The translations under genes and the position numbers were made by a program. Shown here piece by piece: positions 44,111-53,599 of a DNA stretch of 64,000 nucleotides; position 1 is the first letter of the stretch; the number at the start of each line of letters is the position of its first letter. The stretch is from Anaerolineae bacterium (GTDB lineage Bacteria; Chloroflexota; Anaerolineae; DUEN01): contig JANXBS010000001.1 of assembly GCA_025060615.1 (NCBI GenBank), positions 297,704-361,703 of the forward strand, given 5' to 3'. A model generated the notes under the pieces. The model saw only the letters and a program-made list of their open reading frames with translations, was not told the origin of the DNA and did not search any database.

Positions 44111-46483
44111 ATGATCCAAGAAGTAACTGTCGTTCGGCGCCATATCCATGTGCGCGGCGTGGTCCAGGGGGTAGGATTTCGCCCCTTCGTCTATAACCTG
44201 GCCCAACGTCATGGCCTGCGCGGCTGGGTGTGCAACACCTCATCTGGGGTGGACATTGAAGCCGAGGGCACCCCCCAGGCAGTGGACGCGTTTTTACACG
44301 CGCTCACTCTGGAAGCGCCCCCGTTGGCCCGTATTGACGCCGTGGATGTATATGAGCTGCCGCCCAACGGAGACGCCACATTTGAAATCCGCCACAGTCA
44401 AGCTCAGCCAGGACAGTTTCAGCCCATCTCGCCCGATGTGGCCACGTGCGATGCCTGCCTGGCCGAGGTGATGGACTCAGCCGATCGACGCTACCGCTAC
44501 CCATTCACCAACTGCACTCACTGCGGCCCACGTTTTACCATCATCCGAGACATCCCATACGACCGGCCTCGGACCACCATGGCCGTTTTCACCATGTGTG
44601 CAGATTGCCAGGCGGAGTATGACGACCCAGCCAACCGACGGTTCCATGCGCAGCCTAACGCCTGTCCGATATGTGGCCCGCGCTTGACATTGGCGCCTGC
44701 CCCAGGGAAGTCGCTCCCACCAGACCTGCCTGATGATCCCATTGAGGCCACGCGAGTTCTGCTGGCTCGGGGCTGGATCGTGGCAATCAAGGGGTTAGGC
44801 GGCTTCCACCTGGCCTGCAATGCCCGCGACGAGGAAGTGGTACGACGGTTGCGTGTCCGGAAAGGCCGCATCGGCAAGCCCTTTGCGCTGATGGCGCGCG
44901 ACCTGGAGACCGCTCGCTCCCTCTGTGAGGTGAATGATGACGAGGCAAAGCTCCTGAGCGGCCGGGAACGCCCCATCGTTCTCCTACGCGCTCGGCCCGG
45001 AAATGGCATTGCGCCAAGCGTGGCCCCACGACAGCGCAACCTAGGGATCATGCTCCCATATACGCCGCTGCATCACCTGCTCCTCCGGCTGGCTCCTGGG
45101 ATCCCTGACGTTCTGGTAATGACCTCCGGTAACCTGAGCGAGGAGCCCATCGCCATTGATAACGATGAGGCCTTCACGCGGCTGAGCGACCTGGCCGACG
45201 CCCTCTTAATACACAATCGAGACATCTACATCCGTTGCGACGATTCGGTGGTGCGCGTGTTTCGGGGAGCCGAGTTGCCCATCCGGCGCTCGCGAGGATA
45301 TGCGCCCTATCCGGTTCACCTAGGGGCTGAGGCTGTCCCGCTCCTGGCCTGTGGAGCTGAACTCAAGAACACGTTTTGCCTGACCCGTGGCTCCTATGCC
45401 TTTCTCAGCCAGCACATCGGCGATCTGGAGAACGTGGAAACGCTGGAAGCCTATCGGATGGCCATCGCGCACTTCGAGCGGCTGTTTCGTGTGCGCCCGC
45501 AAGCCCTGGCCTATGACTTGCATCCTGACTACTTGGCCACTCGCTATGCGTTGCAGCGCGCGGAAGAGGAAGGGTTGCCGGCCATCGGCGTGCAACATCA
45601 TCATGCACACATTGCCGCTTGCCTGGCTGAACATCAACGACCTGGCCCGGTCATTGGCGTGGCTTTTGATGGCACAGGCTACGGCGAGGATGGCGCCATC
45701 TGGGGTGGCGAGTTTCTGATCGCCGATCTAGCCGGCTATCAGCGAGCAGCTCACCTGGCCTATGTACCGCTGCCGGGTGGCGACGCTGCGGTGCGCCGTA
45801 CATACCGTATGGCGTGGAGTCACCTGTGGCATGCCTTCGGCCCCATCTGGCCCGATGTGCCTACGCTGCGCCAGATTAGTCCAATGGAGCGACGAATAGT
45901 GGAACGACAGCTTGCCACCGGTCTCTACGCGCCCCCTACGTCCAGCATGGGCCGGCTATTCGACGCTATCTCAGCCCTCTGCGGCGTCTGCCTGGAAGCG
46001 ACTTACGAGGGGCAAGCTGCCATTGAACTAGAAATGCTGGCCGATCCGGCCGAGGATGGAGTTTACGAGTGGCCGTTACCGGATGCGACTGGCGACACCC
46101 CATGGGCGATTGATCCGGCTCCGATCGTTCAAGCCGTCGTAGCGGATGTGCAAAGGGGAACAGGAGTGGCCGCTATCGCGGCCCGCTTTCACAACGCGGT
46201 GGCTGCGATGGTGACGGAGATATGTCGGCGACTGCGCGCGGTGACGGGATTCAACGAGGTGGCGTTGAGCGGCGGAGTATGGCAGAATGTGCTGTTGCTG
46301 GAGCGGACACTGGCTCGGCTAGAGGCCGCCGGCTTTACCGTATACACCCATCGCCTGGTGCCACCCAACGATGGCGGGTTGTCGTTGGGACAAGCAGTTG
46401 TAGCGAACCGGCGCATTAGCAAGCAGGGATATAAAGTTGGTTACAACCCGAAATGCTCTGGAGGAGATGATCTATGTGTCTAG
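44111..46483 (+). CDS. hypF: Carbamoyltransferase HypF
   Basis: About 790 residues. It activates carbamoyl phosphate and hands the carbamoyl group to HypE for the CN ligands of [NiFe]-hydrogenase. Domains in order: acylphosphatase (HVRGVVQGVGFRPFVYNL), two zinc fingers (CDACLAE...CTHCGPR and CADCQAE...CPICGPR), the YrdC-like domain (LARGWIVAIKGLGGFHLACN), and the Kae1-like domain with the GVQHHHAHIAACLAEH metal motif. I chose ATG at 44111 (GAGG 5 bp upstream), because ATG 44093 lies inside a -10 box. It overlaps hypC by 10 bp. Confidence 0.95.
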   Translation: MIQEVTVVRRHIHVRGVVQGVGFRPFVYNLAQRHGLRGWVCNTSSGVDIEAEGTPQAVDAFLHALTLEAPPLARIDAVDVYELPPNGDATFEIRHSQAQPGQFQPISPDVATCDACLAEVMDSADRRYRYPFTNCTHCGPRFTIIRDIPYDRPRTTMAVFTMCADCQAEYDDPANRRFHAQPNACPICGPRLTLAPAPGKSLPPDLPDDPIEATRVLLARGWIVAIKGLGGFHLACNARDEEVVRRLRVRKGRIGKPFALMARDLETARSLCEVNDDEAKLLSGRERPIVLLRARPGNGIAPSVAPRQRNLGIMLPYTPLHHLLLRLAPGIPDVLVMTSGNLSEEPIAIDNDEAFTRLSDLADALLIHNRDIYIRCDDSVVRVFRGAELPIRRSRGYAPYPVHLGAEAVPLLACGAELKNTFCLTRGSYAFLSQHIGDLENVETLEAYRMAIAHFERLFRVRPQALAYDLHPDYLATRYALQRAEEEGLPAIGVQHHHAHIAACLAEHQRPGPVIGVAFDGTGYGEDGAIWGGEFLIADLAGYQRAAHLAYVPLPGGDAAVRRTYRMAWSHLWHAFGPIWPDVPTLRQISPMERRIVERQLATGLYAPPTSSMGRLFDAISALCGVCLEATYEGQAAIELEMLADPAEDGVYEWPLPDATGDTPWAIDPAPIVQAVVADVQRGTGVAAIAARFHNAVAAMVTEICRRLRAVTGFNEVALSGGVWQNVLLLERTLARLEAAGFTVYTHRLVPPNDGGLSLGQAVVANRRISKQGYKVGYNPKCSGGDDLCV

Positions 46484-46728
46484 GAGTCCCTGGCCGTGTG
46501 GTGGAGATATTTGAGCAGGATGGCATTCGAATGGGAAAGGTGGATTTCGGAGGCATTGTCAAGGAGGCTTGTTTAGCCTATGTACCCGAGACCGAGGTAA
46601 ATGACTATGTGATCATCCACGCCGGTTTCGCTATCTCTCGCCTGAATGAGGAGGAGGCCCAGGAGACGTTGGCGATCCTGCGAGAGATGGGCGAGGATGT
46701 CCCGATGGGTGAGTTCACGAGTCGATGA
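46474..46728 (+). CDS. hypC: Hydrogenase maturation chaperone HypC
   Basis: 84 residues. The invariant N-terminal MCLGVPGRV with Cys2, which ligands the Fe(CN)2CO unit once the initiator Met is removed, is intact. HypC partners with HypD and then with the large hydrogenase subunit. The start lies 10 bp inside hypF with GGAGGA upstream, and the stop overlaps hypD by 4 bp, so translation is coupled. Confidence 0.95.
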   Translation: MCLGVPGRVVEIFEQDGIRMGKVDFGGIVKEACLAYVPETEVNDYVIIHAGFAISRLNEEEAQETLAILREMGEDVPMGEFTSR

Positions 46729-47813
46729 AATACGTAGCAGAGTTTCGTCAACCGGAGCTGATTCATAAACTGGCCGGAGAGATCCGCCGGACGGTGACCA
46801 AGCCGTGGACGATCATGGAGATCTGCGGCGGTCAGACACACGCCTTCATGCGGTTTGGCCTGGAATCGCTGTTGCCGCCTGAGATCGAACTAGTACACGG
46901 CCCTGGCTGTCCCGTATGTGTGACGCCTTTGGAGCTAATCGATAAGGCCATTGCCATCGCCTCTCGACCCGAGGTGATCTTCTGCTCCTTCGGTGACATG
47001 TTGCGCGTGCCAGGCTCCCATGCGGACCTGTTTCGCGTCAAGGCGGCGGGTGGCGACGTGCGCGTGGTCTACTCCCCGCTAGAGTGCCTGAAGATCGCCC
47101 GACAACATCCTAATCGGGAGGTGGTGTTCTTCGCCATCGGCTTCGAAACCACCGCGCCGGGCAACGCAATGCTGGTCTGGCAGGCCCGACAGCAGGGAAT
47201 TCGCAACTTCAGCATGCTGGTATCCCATGTACGGGTACCACCGGCCATCACGGCAATCCTTTCATCGCCAGGTAATCGCGTACAAGGATTCCTCGCTGCA
47301 GGCCACGTCTGCACGGTCATGGGGTACTGGGAGTACGAGCCATTGGCCGAGCGCTTTCGTGTCCCCATCGTCGTCACCGGATTCGAGCCAGTAGACCTGC
47401 TCCAGGGGCTGCTGCGGACAGTGCGCCAACTGGAGGCGGGCCGTCATGAGGTGGAGAACGCTTATGAACGGTCAGTGACGCGAGAGGGGAATCGCCCTGC
47501 GCAGGAGCTGATCGCCCGCGTTTTCGAACCGTGTGACCGGACCTGGCGCGGCATCGGCCTGATCCCGGATAGCGGCTGGCGGCTGCGGCCGGAGTTCGCC
47601 GCCTTCGATGCTGAGAACCGTTTCCCCGTGGGAGACATTCAGACGCAGGAGTCGAGTGTCTGCATCAGCGGGCTAGTGTTACAGGGCCGTAAGAAGCCGC
47701 ACGAATGTCCTGCCTTCGGTACAAGCTGTACCCCTGCACACCCTCTAGGCGCAACAATGGTCTCATCGGAAGGAGCGTGTGCAGCATATTATCGCTATAG
47801 ACGGAGCCTATAG
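46725..47813 (+). CDS. hypD: Hydrogenase formation protein HypD
   Basis: 362 residues. With HypC it assembles the Fe(CN)2CO centre, using a [4Fe-4S] cluster. Family motifs include [14 protein letters not shown] (active-site Cys), [26 protein letters not shown], and the cysteines near the C terminus in [22 protein letters not shown]. Start overlaps hypC by 4 bp as ATGA. Length is typical. Confidence 0.95.
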   Translation: MKYVAEFRQPELIHKLAGEIRRTVTKPWTIMEICGGQTHAFMRFGLESLLPPEIELVHGPGCPVCVTPLELIDKAIAIASRPEVIFCSFGDMLRVPGSHADLFRVKAAGGDVRVVYSPLECLKIARQHPNREVVFFAIGFETTAPGNAMLVWQARQQGIRNFSMLVSHVRVPPAITAILSSPGNRVQGFLAAGHVCTVMGYWEYEPLAERFRVPIVVTGFEPVDLLQGLLRTVRQLEAGRHEVENAYERSVTREGNRPAQELIARVFEPCDRTWRGIGLIPDSGWRLRPEFAAFDAENRFPVGDIQTQESSVCISGLVLQGRKKPHECPAFGTSCTPAHPLGATMVSSEGACAAYYRYRRSL

Positions 47814-47853
47814 CTCTCCACCATGTGGTGAGGCTGGAGACGAGTTTAAAGCG

Positions 47854-48927
47854 ATGGAGATGGGTTTCACGTTTGAAGGCCTAAGTTGTCCCGTGCCGTT
47901 ACCTGATGCCACGCTGGACCGGATCGTCCTAGGCCACGGCTCTGGCGGGCGGCTGAGCCACGACTTGATTCGAAGGGTGTTCCTGCCCAACCTGAGCAAT
48001 CCCTCCCTTTGCGCGCTCAACGATGGCGCGGTGCTCGCGTTGCCCGATGGCGATGGCAGGCTGGTGGTATGCACGGACGCCCACGTTGTTCGACCGCTCT
48101 TCTTTCCCGGCGGTGATATTGGCCGGCTGGCTGTATGCGGCACGGTCAACGATCTGGCAATGATGGGCGCGCGCCCCTTGTGGCTCACCGCAGCCTTTGT
48201 GCTCGAAGAAGGATTGCCGATTGAGACATTGCAGCGCGTGGTTCGCTCAATGCAAGCTGCCGCAGCTGAAGCCGGGGTACAGGTCGTGGCCGGTGACACC
48301 AAAGTGGTAGAGCGGGGCAGCGCGGATGGGCTGTTCATCACCACGGCTGGCGTGGGATGGGTGCCCGCCGGCGTCGAGATATCCGGCGCTAACGCCCGCG
48401 CCGGCGATGTAGTGTTAATCTCCGGCACATTGGGTGATCACGGCATCGCTGTGCTAAGCGAGCGGGAAGGGTTGGGGTTTGAGACAGAACTCCAGAGCGA
48501 CGTAGCGCCGCTCCACGAGCTGGTCAAGGCAATGCTGACAGCTGCCCCAGGAGCTGTCCATGCGCTGCGCGACCCCACGCGCGGCGGTCTAGCGACGACG
48601 TTGAACGAGATCGCAAGACAATCGGGCGTAGCCATCGAGATCGAGGAACGTGCCATTCCACTACATCCGGCTGTCCAGTCGGCCTGCGAGATGCTGGGGT
48701 TTGACCCGTTGTACGTCGCCAATGAAGGTAAGCTAGTCGCCTGTGTAGCACCGGAGGCCGCTGAGATAGTCCTGGCCGCTATGCGCGCCCATCCTTATGG
48801 CCGACAGGCTGCAGCGATCGGCCGCGTGAAAGAGGGCCCTGCCGGCCAAGTGACGCTCAAGACCCCCATCGGTGGCACGCGCCTTCTGGACATGTTGGCT
48901 GGCGAGATGCTTCCACGCATCTGCTGA
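47854..48927 (+). CDS. hypE: Hydrogenase maturation factor HypE (carbamoyl dehydratase)
   Basis: About 357 residues from ATG at 47854. The frame is open to a GTG at 47779 inside hypD, and the real start is uncertain; a second ATG lies 6 bp on. HypE dehydrates the S-carbamoyl group to cyanide with ATP. Family motifs: LGHGSGGRLSHDLIRRV, NDGAVLALPDGD, ICVD-like ACTDAHVV region, AGDTKVVERG, and RDPTRGGLATTLNEIA. HypE ends in PRIC, and the last residue, Cys, is the carbamoyl acceptor, as in the P-R-I-C tail of known HypE. It converges with the CDF gene 9 bp away. Confidence 0.95.
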   Translation: MEMGFTFEGLSCPVPLPDATLDRIVLGHGSGGRLSHDLIRRVFLPNLSNPSLCALNDGAVLALPDGDGRLVVCTDAHVVRPLFFPGGDIGRLAVCGTVNDLAMMGARPLWLTAAFVLEEGLPIETLQRVVRSMQAAAAEAGVQVVAGDTKVVERGSADGLFITTAGVGWVPAGVEISGANARAGDVVLISGTLGDHGIAVLSEREGLGFETELQSDVAPLHELVKAMLTAAPGAVHALRDPTRGGLATTLNEIARQSGVAIEIEERAIPLHPAVQSACEMLGFDPLYVANEGKLVACVAPEAAEIVLAAMRAHPYGRQAAAIGRVKEGPAGQVTLKTPIGGTRLLDMLAGEMLPRIC

Positions 48928-48936
48928 CCCTATATC

Positions 48937-49890
48937 TCATCTATTCAACTTGCGTTTTGTATATGGCTCCGTGTGCACCACGACATCTGCTCTTGGCAAG
49001 ACGCGGCGTACCGCCTCCTCTGCCCGATCCGCAATTGCGTGAGCAGCTGTCAGGGATTGATCCCCTTTGACTTTCACGGTCACGTCTACGAAGATGTCAG
49101 CCCCAGAGCCGCGTACCCGTACATTCTCGCAATCTACCACGCCGGCTACCTGGCGCACCGCCGCTTTTACTTTCTCTACAGTGCCCTCCGGTGCCGTATC
49201 CATCAGCGCCGCGATTGCGCGTTGCCCCAGGCGAGCCCCCACCAAGATCACGATACATGAGACGCCGATCGCTGCGATCGCGTCGGCATGGGCGAAGAAG
49301 CGAAGCCTTGGCTCAGCCTCGGCTAAGCGCACACCGATCAGCCCAACGATCACAACCGAGGAGCTCCAGATGTCGGTGGAGAAATGGAGCGCGTCCGCTT
49401 CTAACGCTTGGCTCTCATGTTTGCGGGCGGCTTGCATTAGCACGCGCGAGCGCGAGACATCCACCACGATGGAGAGAGCCATCACCCCAAAAGCCCAAAG
49501 CGACGCGTCCACTTCGACAGTCTTGAAAAAGAGCCGCTGGATGGCCTCGTAGATCACCCAAGTCGCAGTGGCCAACAGTAACCCCGTCTCAGCCAGAGCC
49601 GATAGGTTCTCGACTTTGCCGTGGCCATATAGATGGCGGGCATCGGCCGGCCGATCGGCTACGCGCACCGCTATGAAGGTGATCACAGCCGCAGCCAGGT
49701 CTAACGCGGAATGCAGCGCCTCAGAGAGGATGCCTAGACTGCCGGTTAAGAGCCCGACGATCAGCTTGAGACCGGTCAACATCAACGCTGCCAGCACCGA
49801 GCTAAGCGCTGCCCATCCTTTCTCTCGAATAGCATCTGGTGATGACCGGGCAGAGCCCCACTGGCGCTTATCTCCACCTGCCCTGACCAT
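48937..49890 (-). CDS. Cation diffusion facilitator (CDF) family transporter
   Basis: About 317 residues from ATG at 49890 with GAGGAGG 5 bp upstream. It exports divalent metals such as Zn2+, Fe2+ or Mn2+ by proton exchange. Six transmembrane helices; metal-site motifs ALHSALD in helix 2 and ALHFSTD in helix 5 (H/D-x3-D pairs). A C-terminal cytoplasmic ferredoxin-like domain follows (VVDCENVRVRGSGADIFVDV). Metal preference cannot be assigned with certainty. The gene converges with hypE. Confidence 0.9.
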   Translation of the reverse strand: MVRAGGDKRQWGSARSSPDAIREKGWAALSSVLAALMLTGLKLIVGLLTGSLGILSEALHSALDLAAAVITFIAVRVADRPADARHLYGHGKVENLSALAETGLLLATATWVIYEAIQRLFFKTVEVDASLWAFGVMALSIVVDVSRSRVLMQAARKHESQALEADALHFSTDIWSSSVVIVGLIGVRLAEAEPRLRFFAHADAIAAIGVSCIVILVGARLGQRAIAALMDTAPEGTVEKVKAAVRQVAGVVDCENVRVRGSGADIFVDVTVKVKGDQSLTAAHAIADRAEEAVRRVLPRADVVVHTEPYTKRKLNR

Positions 49891-49924
49891 ATACCTCCTC
49901 GCAGGATCTTCCAGGTTTATATCT

Positions 49925-52489
49925 TCAAGAGAGGCTGATCTGTGAGCCCTCAGGTGTCTTGACGATGTCAATCCGCACGGGGAACATCTCTTTGAGCTCC
50001 TCGATGTGCGTGATGACCAGAATGCGCTCGAAGTCGTCCTGGATAGATTGGATAGCCTCCACCAGTCGCAGGCGTCCTTGCGCGTCCTGAGAGCCGAACC
50101 CCTCGTCGATGAAGAGGGTTCGCAAGCGGGTGCCCGCCCGCCGCGCTAAAAGCTTGCTTAGGGCAATGCGCAGCGCAAAGTTCACGCGAAAGCTCTCTCC
50201 GCCTGAGAACATCTCGTACGGCCGCGGTCCCAGCTCATCGCGGATGATGATGTCCAGTGTCTCAATAGGATCGCCCGTAGTCTTGCCCGTGCGCGTGGTC
50301 TCTAAGGAGACGAAGAGTCGTCCGTCCGTCATGCGCGTTAACAGCCGATTGGCCTCATCCTCGATCTCCGGGATCGCGGCTTCGATAATCATCGCCTGTA
50401 GCCCGCGCTTGCCGAACGCCTCTCGTAGCTCCTCATAGATCGCCTGCTCCTCACGGGCCTGTTGCAGCTCGCGCATCCGCTGGGCGCGCGTCTGCTCTAG
50501 AGCCTGACATGTGGCCAGCCGTTGCTGAGCTGCTCCCAGCAGCTCACGTGCCCGCTGCTCTTGCGTCGCCAGCTCCAGCACCACGCGATCTTGCTCTCGT
50601 ACTGCTTCTTCAATCTGAGGCAACGCCTCTAGTCTCGCTCTCAGCGCGTCGCAGCGTTGTCTGTCTTCCGCCAGCGCCGCCCTCAGCGCGTCGCAACGCG
50701 CGGTCAACTGCGTCACCGATCGCTGTTCAGCCTCGATGCTGGCTAATGCCCGCTGCAGGTCGGCGTAACGCGTCTCGAACTGCGCCCAGGCGACGACAGC
50801 CTCTTGAGCGCGCCGATGCGCGTCCGCGTCATAGCCGATCTCCTGTTCCTGTTCGCTTAGCCGGGCGAGCGCGGCCCGTGCCTCAGGAGCATATTCGCCT
50901 CGCTCTAGCCGATGGCATAAGTTCGCCAGCTTCGCTTCAGCTTCAGCCAATGCCTCGGCTGATCGTCTCGCCTCGGCCAGGGCCATCTCCGCTTGGGTGG
51001 CCTGTCTCTGCCACTGCGTCTGTGCCTTTAGCTCGCGCTCGAGCTCTTGCAGACGCCCCTCCACTGCCCTGCGCTCGACCTCCAGCGTCTTGATACGCTG
51101 AACATTGATCCGAAACTGGTCGCCTCTAGCCTTACCATCCGCTTCAAGCTCTTGGACGAGACGGGCGCGGTCGGCTTCCACCAGTGGCTGACCGCAGAGA
51201 GGGCAGACAGCGCTGGCCGCCTGAAGAAGTTCTAACCTCTCCTTCAGGGATTCCATCTCAGCCTTGAGCAGCTCGTTTTGCGCGCGCAGACTGGCCGCTT
51301 CGTCTCCCAGCGCAGTCAGCCGCTGGCGCAGAGCAGCCGCCTCGGTGGCCTGGCTTTCCAACGTTTTTAGCCGCTCGTTGGCTTCGGCCGCCGCGTTTTC
51401 CAGCTCAGGTATGCGAGCGACCTGGTTCCGCCATTGGGCTATCTGTGCCTCCAAGGCTCGTATCTCCGCCTGCAGCGAGGCCTGAGCTGCCCGTATTTCG
51501 CCCTCTAGACGCGCTTGTTCCGTCTGCAGTCGTGAGAGGGCCAATTGCTTCTCACGCCAGGCCTCCTCCATCTCGCGCGCCTCCTGCCACCGCTGGTAGC
51601 CGGCCTCGATCTCGTCGCGCCGAGCAATGGTTTCCTCCAGCGCCTGCAGGCGACTTCGGCTTTCTTGGAGTTGTGACTCCAGCCGGCTGAGTTCAGCCGC
51701 ATCTCGCCGTACACGCTGCTCCAAGTCGTTCAGCTCTCGCTGCTGGTTAAACAGATCGCGCTGGCAGGCTTGCAGTTCCTCCAGCTTGCGCTCTGCTTCG
51801 CGCAGCCGACTACTCAACTCGGCCACCTGGCGCGCGGCCTCCCGCTCCTGCTCTTCGTATTCCGGCTTGTGGGCGATCTCCTCGTCGAGCAGCCGGATCT
51901 GCTGGGAAAGCACGTTTACAATGGCCGCACGCTCGTGAGCTCGCTCCTTGGCCAGCTCCTCGTAACGGTCGTAGATATCCAGCCCCAGGATATTAGCCAG
52001 CACTTGTTTACGCTCACCAGGCCGTTTGGTGGCGAACTCGTCGGCCCGTCCCTGCACCAGGAACGCCGAGTTGATAAACGTGTCGTAATCGAGGCGCAAT
52101 AACTGGCAGAGGCGCTCCTCAGTGGCGCGCACGGTGGGCTCGGTGATGGGCTGATATCGCTCGCCGTTCCACACTTGCAGCTCCAGGATCGTTTGCCCAC
52201 TGCGCCGCCCGTCACCCTTGCGACGCTTACGGATGACACAGTAACGCGTGTTCTCAAGGGCGAACTCGAACTCCACCTCCATTTCGGTCTGTCCGAGATG
52301 GATTAGCGCATCGTGATCAGCGGTGCGCGATCTGCCCCAGAGAGCCCATGTTATGGCGTCAAGAAGGGCCGATTTGCCGTGGCCGTTGTCGCCGGTTAAG
52401 CAGGCGACGTGAATGCCCTGGAAATCCAGTGGGGGGACGTTATCGCGATAACACATGAAGTTGCGAAGTTTTAGCTTGAGCGGTATCAT
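49925..52489 (-). CDS. sbcC: SbcC/Rad50-like ATPase
   Basis: 854 residues. An SMC-like ATPase that works with the SbcD/Mre11 nuclease on DNA ends. Walker A is TGDNGHGKSALLDAI near the N terminus and the C terminus carries the signature FSGGESFRVNFALRIAL, Walker B TLFIDEGFGSQD and the H-loop VITH. In between are two long coiled-coil arms with the zinc hook CPLCGQP (Cys429, Cys432) at the tip. The typical partner sbcD is not adjacent. The start at 52489 has an upstream promoter candidate. Length is that of the bacterial/archaeal Rad50 family. Confidence 0.92.
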   Translation of the reverse strand: MIPLKLKLRNFMCYRDNVPPLDFQGIHVACLTGDNGHGKSALLDAITWALWGRSRTADHDALIHLGQTEMEVEFEFALENTRYCVIRKRRKGDGRRSGQTILELQVWNGERYQPITEPTVRATEERLCQLLRLDYDTFINSAFLVQGRADEFATKRPGERKQVLANILGLDIYDRYEELAKERAHERAAIVNVLSQQIRLLDEEIAHKPEYEEQEREAARQVAELSSRLREAERKLEELQACQRDLFNQQRELNDLEQRVRRDAAELSRLESQLQESRSRLQALEETIARRDEIEAGYQRWQEAREMEEAWREKQLALSRLQTEQARLEGEIRAAQASLQAEIRALEAQIAQWRNQVARIPELENAAAEANERLKTLESQATEAAALRQRLTALGDEAASLRAQNELLKAEMESLKERLELLQAASAVCPLCGQPLVEADRARLVQELEADGKARGDQFRINVQRIKTLEVERRAVEGRLQELERELKAQTQWQRQATQAEMALAEARRSAEALAEAEAKLANLCHRLERGEYAPEARAALARLSEQEQEIGYDADAHRRAQEAVVAWAQFETRYADLQRALASIEAEQRSVTQLTARCDALRAALAEDRQRCDALRARLEALPQIEEAVREQDRVVLELATQEQRARELLGAAQQRLATCQALEQTRAQRMRELQQAREEQAIYEELREAFGKRGLQAMIIEAAIPEIEDEANRLLTRMTDGRLFVSLETTRTGKTTGDPIETLDIIIRDELGPRPYEMFSGGESFRVNFALRIALSKLLARRAGTRLRTLFIDEGFGSQDAQGRLRLVEAIQSIQDDFERILVITHIEELKEMFPVRIDIVKTPEGSQISLS

Positions 52490-52553
52490 AACCTCGCCCC
52501 GGCGAACCGATAAATCGCTGACTCGCCTGAAAGCCTACGCGGAGACATGCTGC

Positions 52554-52582
52554 AGTGTACCACAGGTTGGTCACGTCTTCAA
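52554..52582 (-). promoter_or_regulatory. Candidate promoter of the SbcC-like gene
   Basis: On the minus strand TTGAAG (52582-52577, 4 of 6), a 17-bp spacer and TACACT (52559-52554, 4 of 6). Expected start near 52547, 58 bp before the ATG. Confidence 0.45.
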
Positions 52583-52658
52583 CCTGCGCCATCCTTTCCT
52601 AGACGGTGTTATGGGGCTTGAGAAGACAGTGACTCAGAGGAGGCAAAGGCCGGATAGC

Positions 52659-53558
52659 ATGAAGCGAGTGGTAAGCATCAGCCTAGGCAGCTCGGCCAGG
52701 GACAAGCGGGTTGAGCTGGAGTTGATGGGCGAGCGGGTGCTGATCGAGCGCATCGGGTGCGATGGTGATGAGCAGAAGGCTCGCCGGCTGTATCGCGAGC
52801 TGGATGGCCAGGTAGATGCCTTTGGCGTCGGCGGCGCTGACCTAAACGTACGCGTGTTCGATCGCTACTACCCGATCTACGGGGCTCGACGGCTTGTCGC
52901 CGATGTCAAACGCACGCCGGTGGTGGACGGCGACGGCGTGCGCCAGATCGTGGAACGCCAATTGGCTCAGCGCATCGAGGAACAGATCGGCTCGGAAATC
53001 CAGCCTAAGCGGGTGATGATCACCACCTCGGTAGATCGGTTTGACCTAGCGCTCTCTTTTCACGAGGCTGGCTATGAAGCGACATATTGCGACCTTATGT
53101 TCGCGTTGGGACTGCCCATTCCAGTTCACTCGCTGCGCACCGTGCGGGTGTTGGCCGCGCTATTCTTGCCCCTGCTAGGGCATTTGCCGCTTAGCATGAT
53201 CTATCCCACTGGCGCCAAGCAGCATCAGATCGTCCCTAAGTTTGGCCGATGGTATCAGTGGGCCACGGTCATCGCGGGCGATTTCAACTACATTCGGCGC
53301 CACTTGCCGAACCGATTGGATGGCAAGGTCGTAGTCACCAACACCACTACCGAGTCGGATATCGAGCTACTGCACTGTCGGGGCGTTAAGTACCTGGTCA
53401 CCTCCACACCGCGCCTGAACGGGCGCACGTTTGGCACGAATGTCATGGAAGCGCTATTGACCGCGCTAGCGGGGAAGGGCCGGCCATTGACCCAGCAGGA
53501 GCTACGCGAGATGATGCGGTTTGTAGACATCACGCCCACTATCACAAGGCTCAATTGA
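52659..53558 (+). CDS. Conserved protein, Rossmann-like; relatives often called quinate 5-dehydrogenase
   Basis: About 300 residues from ATG at 52659; the frame is open upstream into the divergent SbcC gene, with no family support for that part. It opens with MKRVVSISLGSSARDK and has IERIGCDGDEQKARRLYRE, then VDAFGVGGADLNVRV. As I recall, relatives in Chloroflexota, Thermus and Firmicutes carry the name quinate 5-dehydrogenase, but I see no clear GxGxxG dinucleotide site and no experimental basis for that name. A conserved C-terminal block (VVVTNTTTESDIELLHCRG, LVTSTPRLNGRTFGTNVMEA) is the best handle. Treat the function as unknown. Confidence 0.6.
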   Translation: MKRVVSISLGSSARDKRVELELMGERVLIERIGCDGDEQKARRLYRELDGQVDAFGVGGADLNVRVFDRYYPIYGARRLVADVKRTPVVDGDGVRQIVERQLAQRIEEQIGSEIQPKRVMITTSVDRFDLALSFHEAGYEATYCDLMFALGLPIPVHSLRTVRVLAALFLPLLGHLPLSMIYPTGAKQHQIVPKFGRWYQWATVIAGDFNYIRRHLPNRLDGKVVVTNTTTESDIELLHCRGVKYLVTSTPRLNGRTFGTNVMEALLTALAGKGRPLTQQELREMMRFVDITPTITRLN

Positions 53559-53599
53559 AGACCAACTAAGCCGGGATGGCAGGGCGTCTCCCTCTGCCC

